A stretch of 6,709 nt of DNA, taken from contig WLNV01000082.1 of assembly GCA_009699615.1 (NCBI GenBank), positions 1-6,709 of the forward strand, read 5' to 3'. The translations under genes were made by a program, and so were the position numbers. Below, one piece after another: positions 6,226 through 6,709 of the stretch. Numbering within the stretch: position 1 is the stretch's first letter; each line of letters starts with the position of its first letter. Origin of the DNA: Actinomycetota bacterium. GTDB taxonomy: Bacteria; Actinomycetota; Thermoleophilia; Solirubrobacterales; Solirubrobacteraceae. Below the pieces are notes generated by a model that saw only the letters and a list, made by a program, of their open reading frames with translations, was not told the DNA's origin and made no database searches.

Positions 6226-6709
6226 GCGAGTCGGTGCGCGTTCTCGTCTGCGAGAAGATCGGCGACAGCGGCGTCGATCTTCTTCGCGAAGCCGGCTTTG
6301 AAGTTGAGCTCGGGATCGACTGGGATCGCGCGGAGCTGCTAGCGAACGTCGATCGCTTCCAAGGGCTGCTGATCCGCTCAGCAACCAATGTCGATGCCGA
6401 GCTGCTCGACACCGCCACGAACCTGAAGGTCGTCGGCCGCGCCGGGGTGGGAGTCGACAATGTCGATGTCGAAACCGCCACCAAGCACGGCGTAATCGTT
6501 GCCAACGCGCCGGAATCGAACGTTGTCACAGCAGCAGAGCACACGATGGCCCTGCTCCTTTCGCTCGCGCGCAATGTGCCGCAGGCCCATGGCGCGCTAA
6601 TTCAAGGACGCTGGGAGCGCTCGCAGTACTCCGGGGTCGAGCTGCTCGACAAGACGCTCGGAATCCTGGGCTTCGGCCGCATCGGGCAGCTTGTAGCTAC
6701 GCGTGCCCA
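6222..6709 (+). CDS. serA: D-3-phosphoglycerate dehydrogenase, N-terminal part (SerA), cut by window end
   Basis: This enzyme oxidises 3-phosphoglycerate to 3-phosphohydroxypyruvate with NAD+, the first step of serine synthesis, and feeds SerC. The 162 complete codons seen begin MSESVRVLVCEKIGDSGVDL. Family marks are LLIRSATNVDAELLD (49-63), VVGRAGVGVDNVDV (70-83), ANAPESNVVTAAEHTMALLL (94-113), ARNVPQAHGALIQGRWERS (116-134), and the start of the NAD-binding fold, LGILGFGRIGQLVA (146-159), with GxGxxG. The ATG overlaps the serC stop as ATGA, so the two are translated as a coupled pair. The catalytic Arg, Glu and His and the C-terminal regulatory domains lie beyond the window, so it cannot be seen whether this is the long form with an ASB and ACT domain. 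Confidence 0.96.
   Translation, partial: MSESVRVLVCEKIGDSGVDLLREAGFEVELGIDWDRAELLANVDRFQGLLIRSATNVDAELLDTATNLKVVGRAGVGVDNVDVETATKHGVIVANAPESNVVTAAEHTMALLLSLARNVPQAHGALIQGRWERSQYSGVELLDKTLGILGFGRIGQLVATRA

Noticed and set aside
5641..6384. A 247-codon minus-strand frame opposite serC and the serA start
   Set aside because: Arg- and Ser-rich low-complexity translation with no domain; it lies against two confidently identified genes.
1..6709. CRISPR arrays, tRNA or rRNA genes, insertion sequences
   Set aside because: No repeat-spacer pattern, transposase or RNA-gene sequence was seen; nearly all of the window is accounted for by metabolic genes.

Overview
This is a GC-rich window with tightly packed genes of primary metabolism and no mobile, CRISPR or RNA-gene content that I can see. 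The SerC, which carries the actinobacterial-type motifs, the frequent GTG starts, the scarcity of Shine-Dalgarno sites and the base composition all suggest a high-GC actinobacterium. A deep-branching class such as Thermoleophilia is my guess; it rests on general look, not on a search. No intergenic stretch exceeds about 42 bases, so there is no long unexplained region.

The left half (1-4034) holds late menaquinone biosynthesis in two divergent units. On the minus strand menB is followed by menA, and then by the first 32 codons of an unrecognised gene that overlaps the menA stop and runs off the left edge. On the plus strand menE is followed 10 bases later by a class I SAM-dependent methyltransferase. 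In pathway order, MenE activates o-succinylbenzoate to its CoA ester, MenB closes the ring to 1,4-dihydroxy-2-naphthoyl-CoA, a thioesterase (not seen here) frees the acid, MenA prenylates it, and a methyltransferase makes menaquinone. The methyltransferase beside menE is a natural but unproven candidate for that last step. MenB looks like the bicarbonate-dependent (type I, E. coli-like) form.

The right half (4077-6709) is an amino-acid unit on the plus strand: ilvC (valine, leucine and isoleucine), serC and serA (serine). serC and serA overlap by ATGA, and serA is cut by the window end.

The most interesting regulatory observation is that three plus-strand genes (menE, the methyltransferase and ilvC) each have a TANNNT hexamer ending exactly 7 bases before the start codon and lack a convincing ribosome binding site close to the start. 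That is the layout expected for leaderless transcripts. In the 26-base menB/menE gap the -10-like hexamers of the two strands share the same TA step, which suggests one symmetric bidirectional promoter core. I found no evidence of a wholly new biological system; the enzymes are familiar families.
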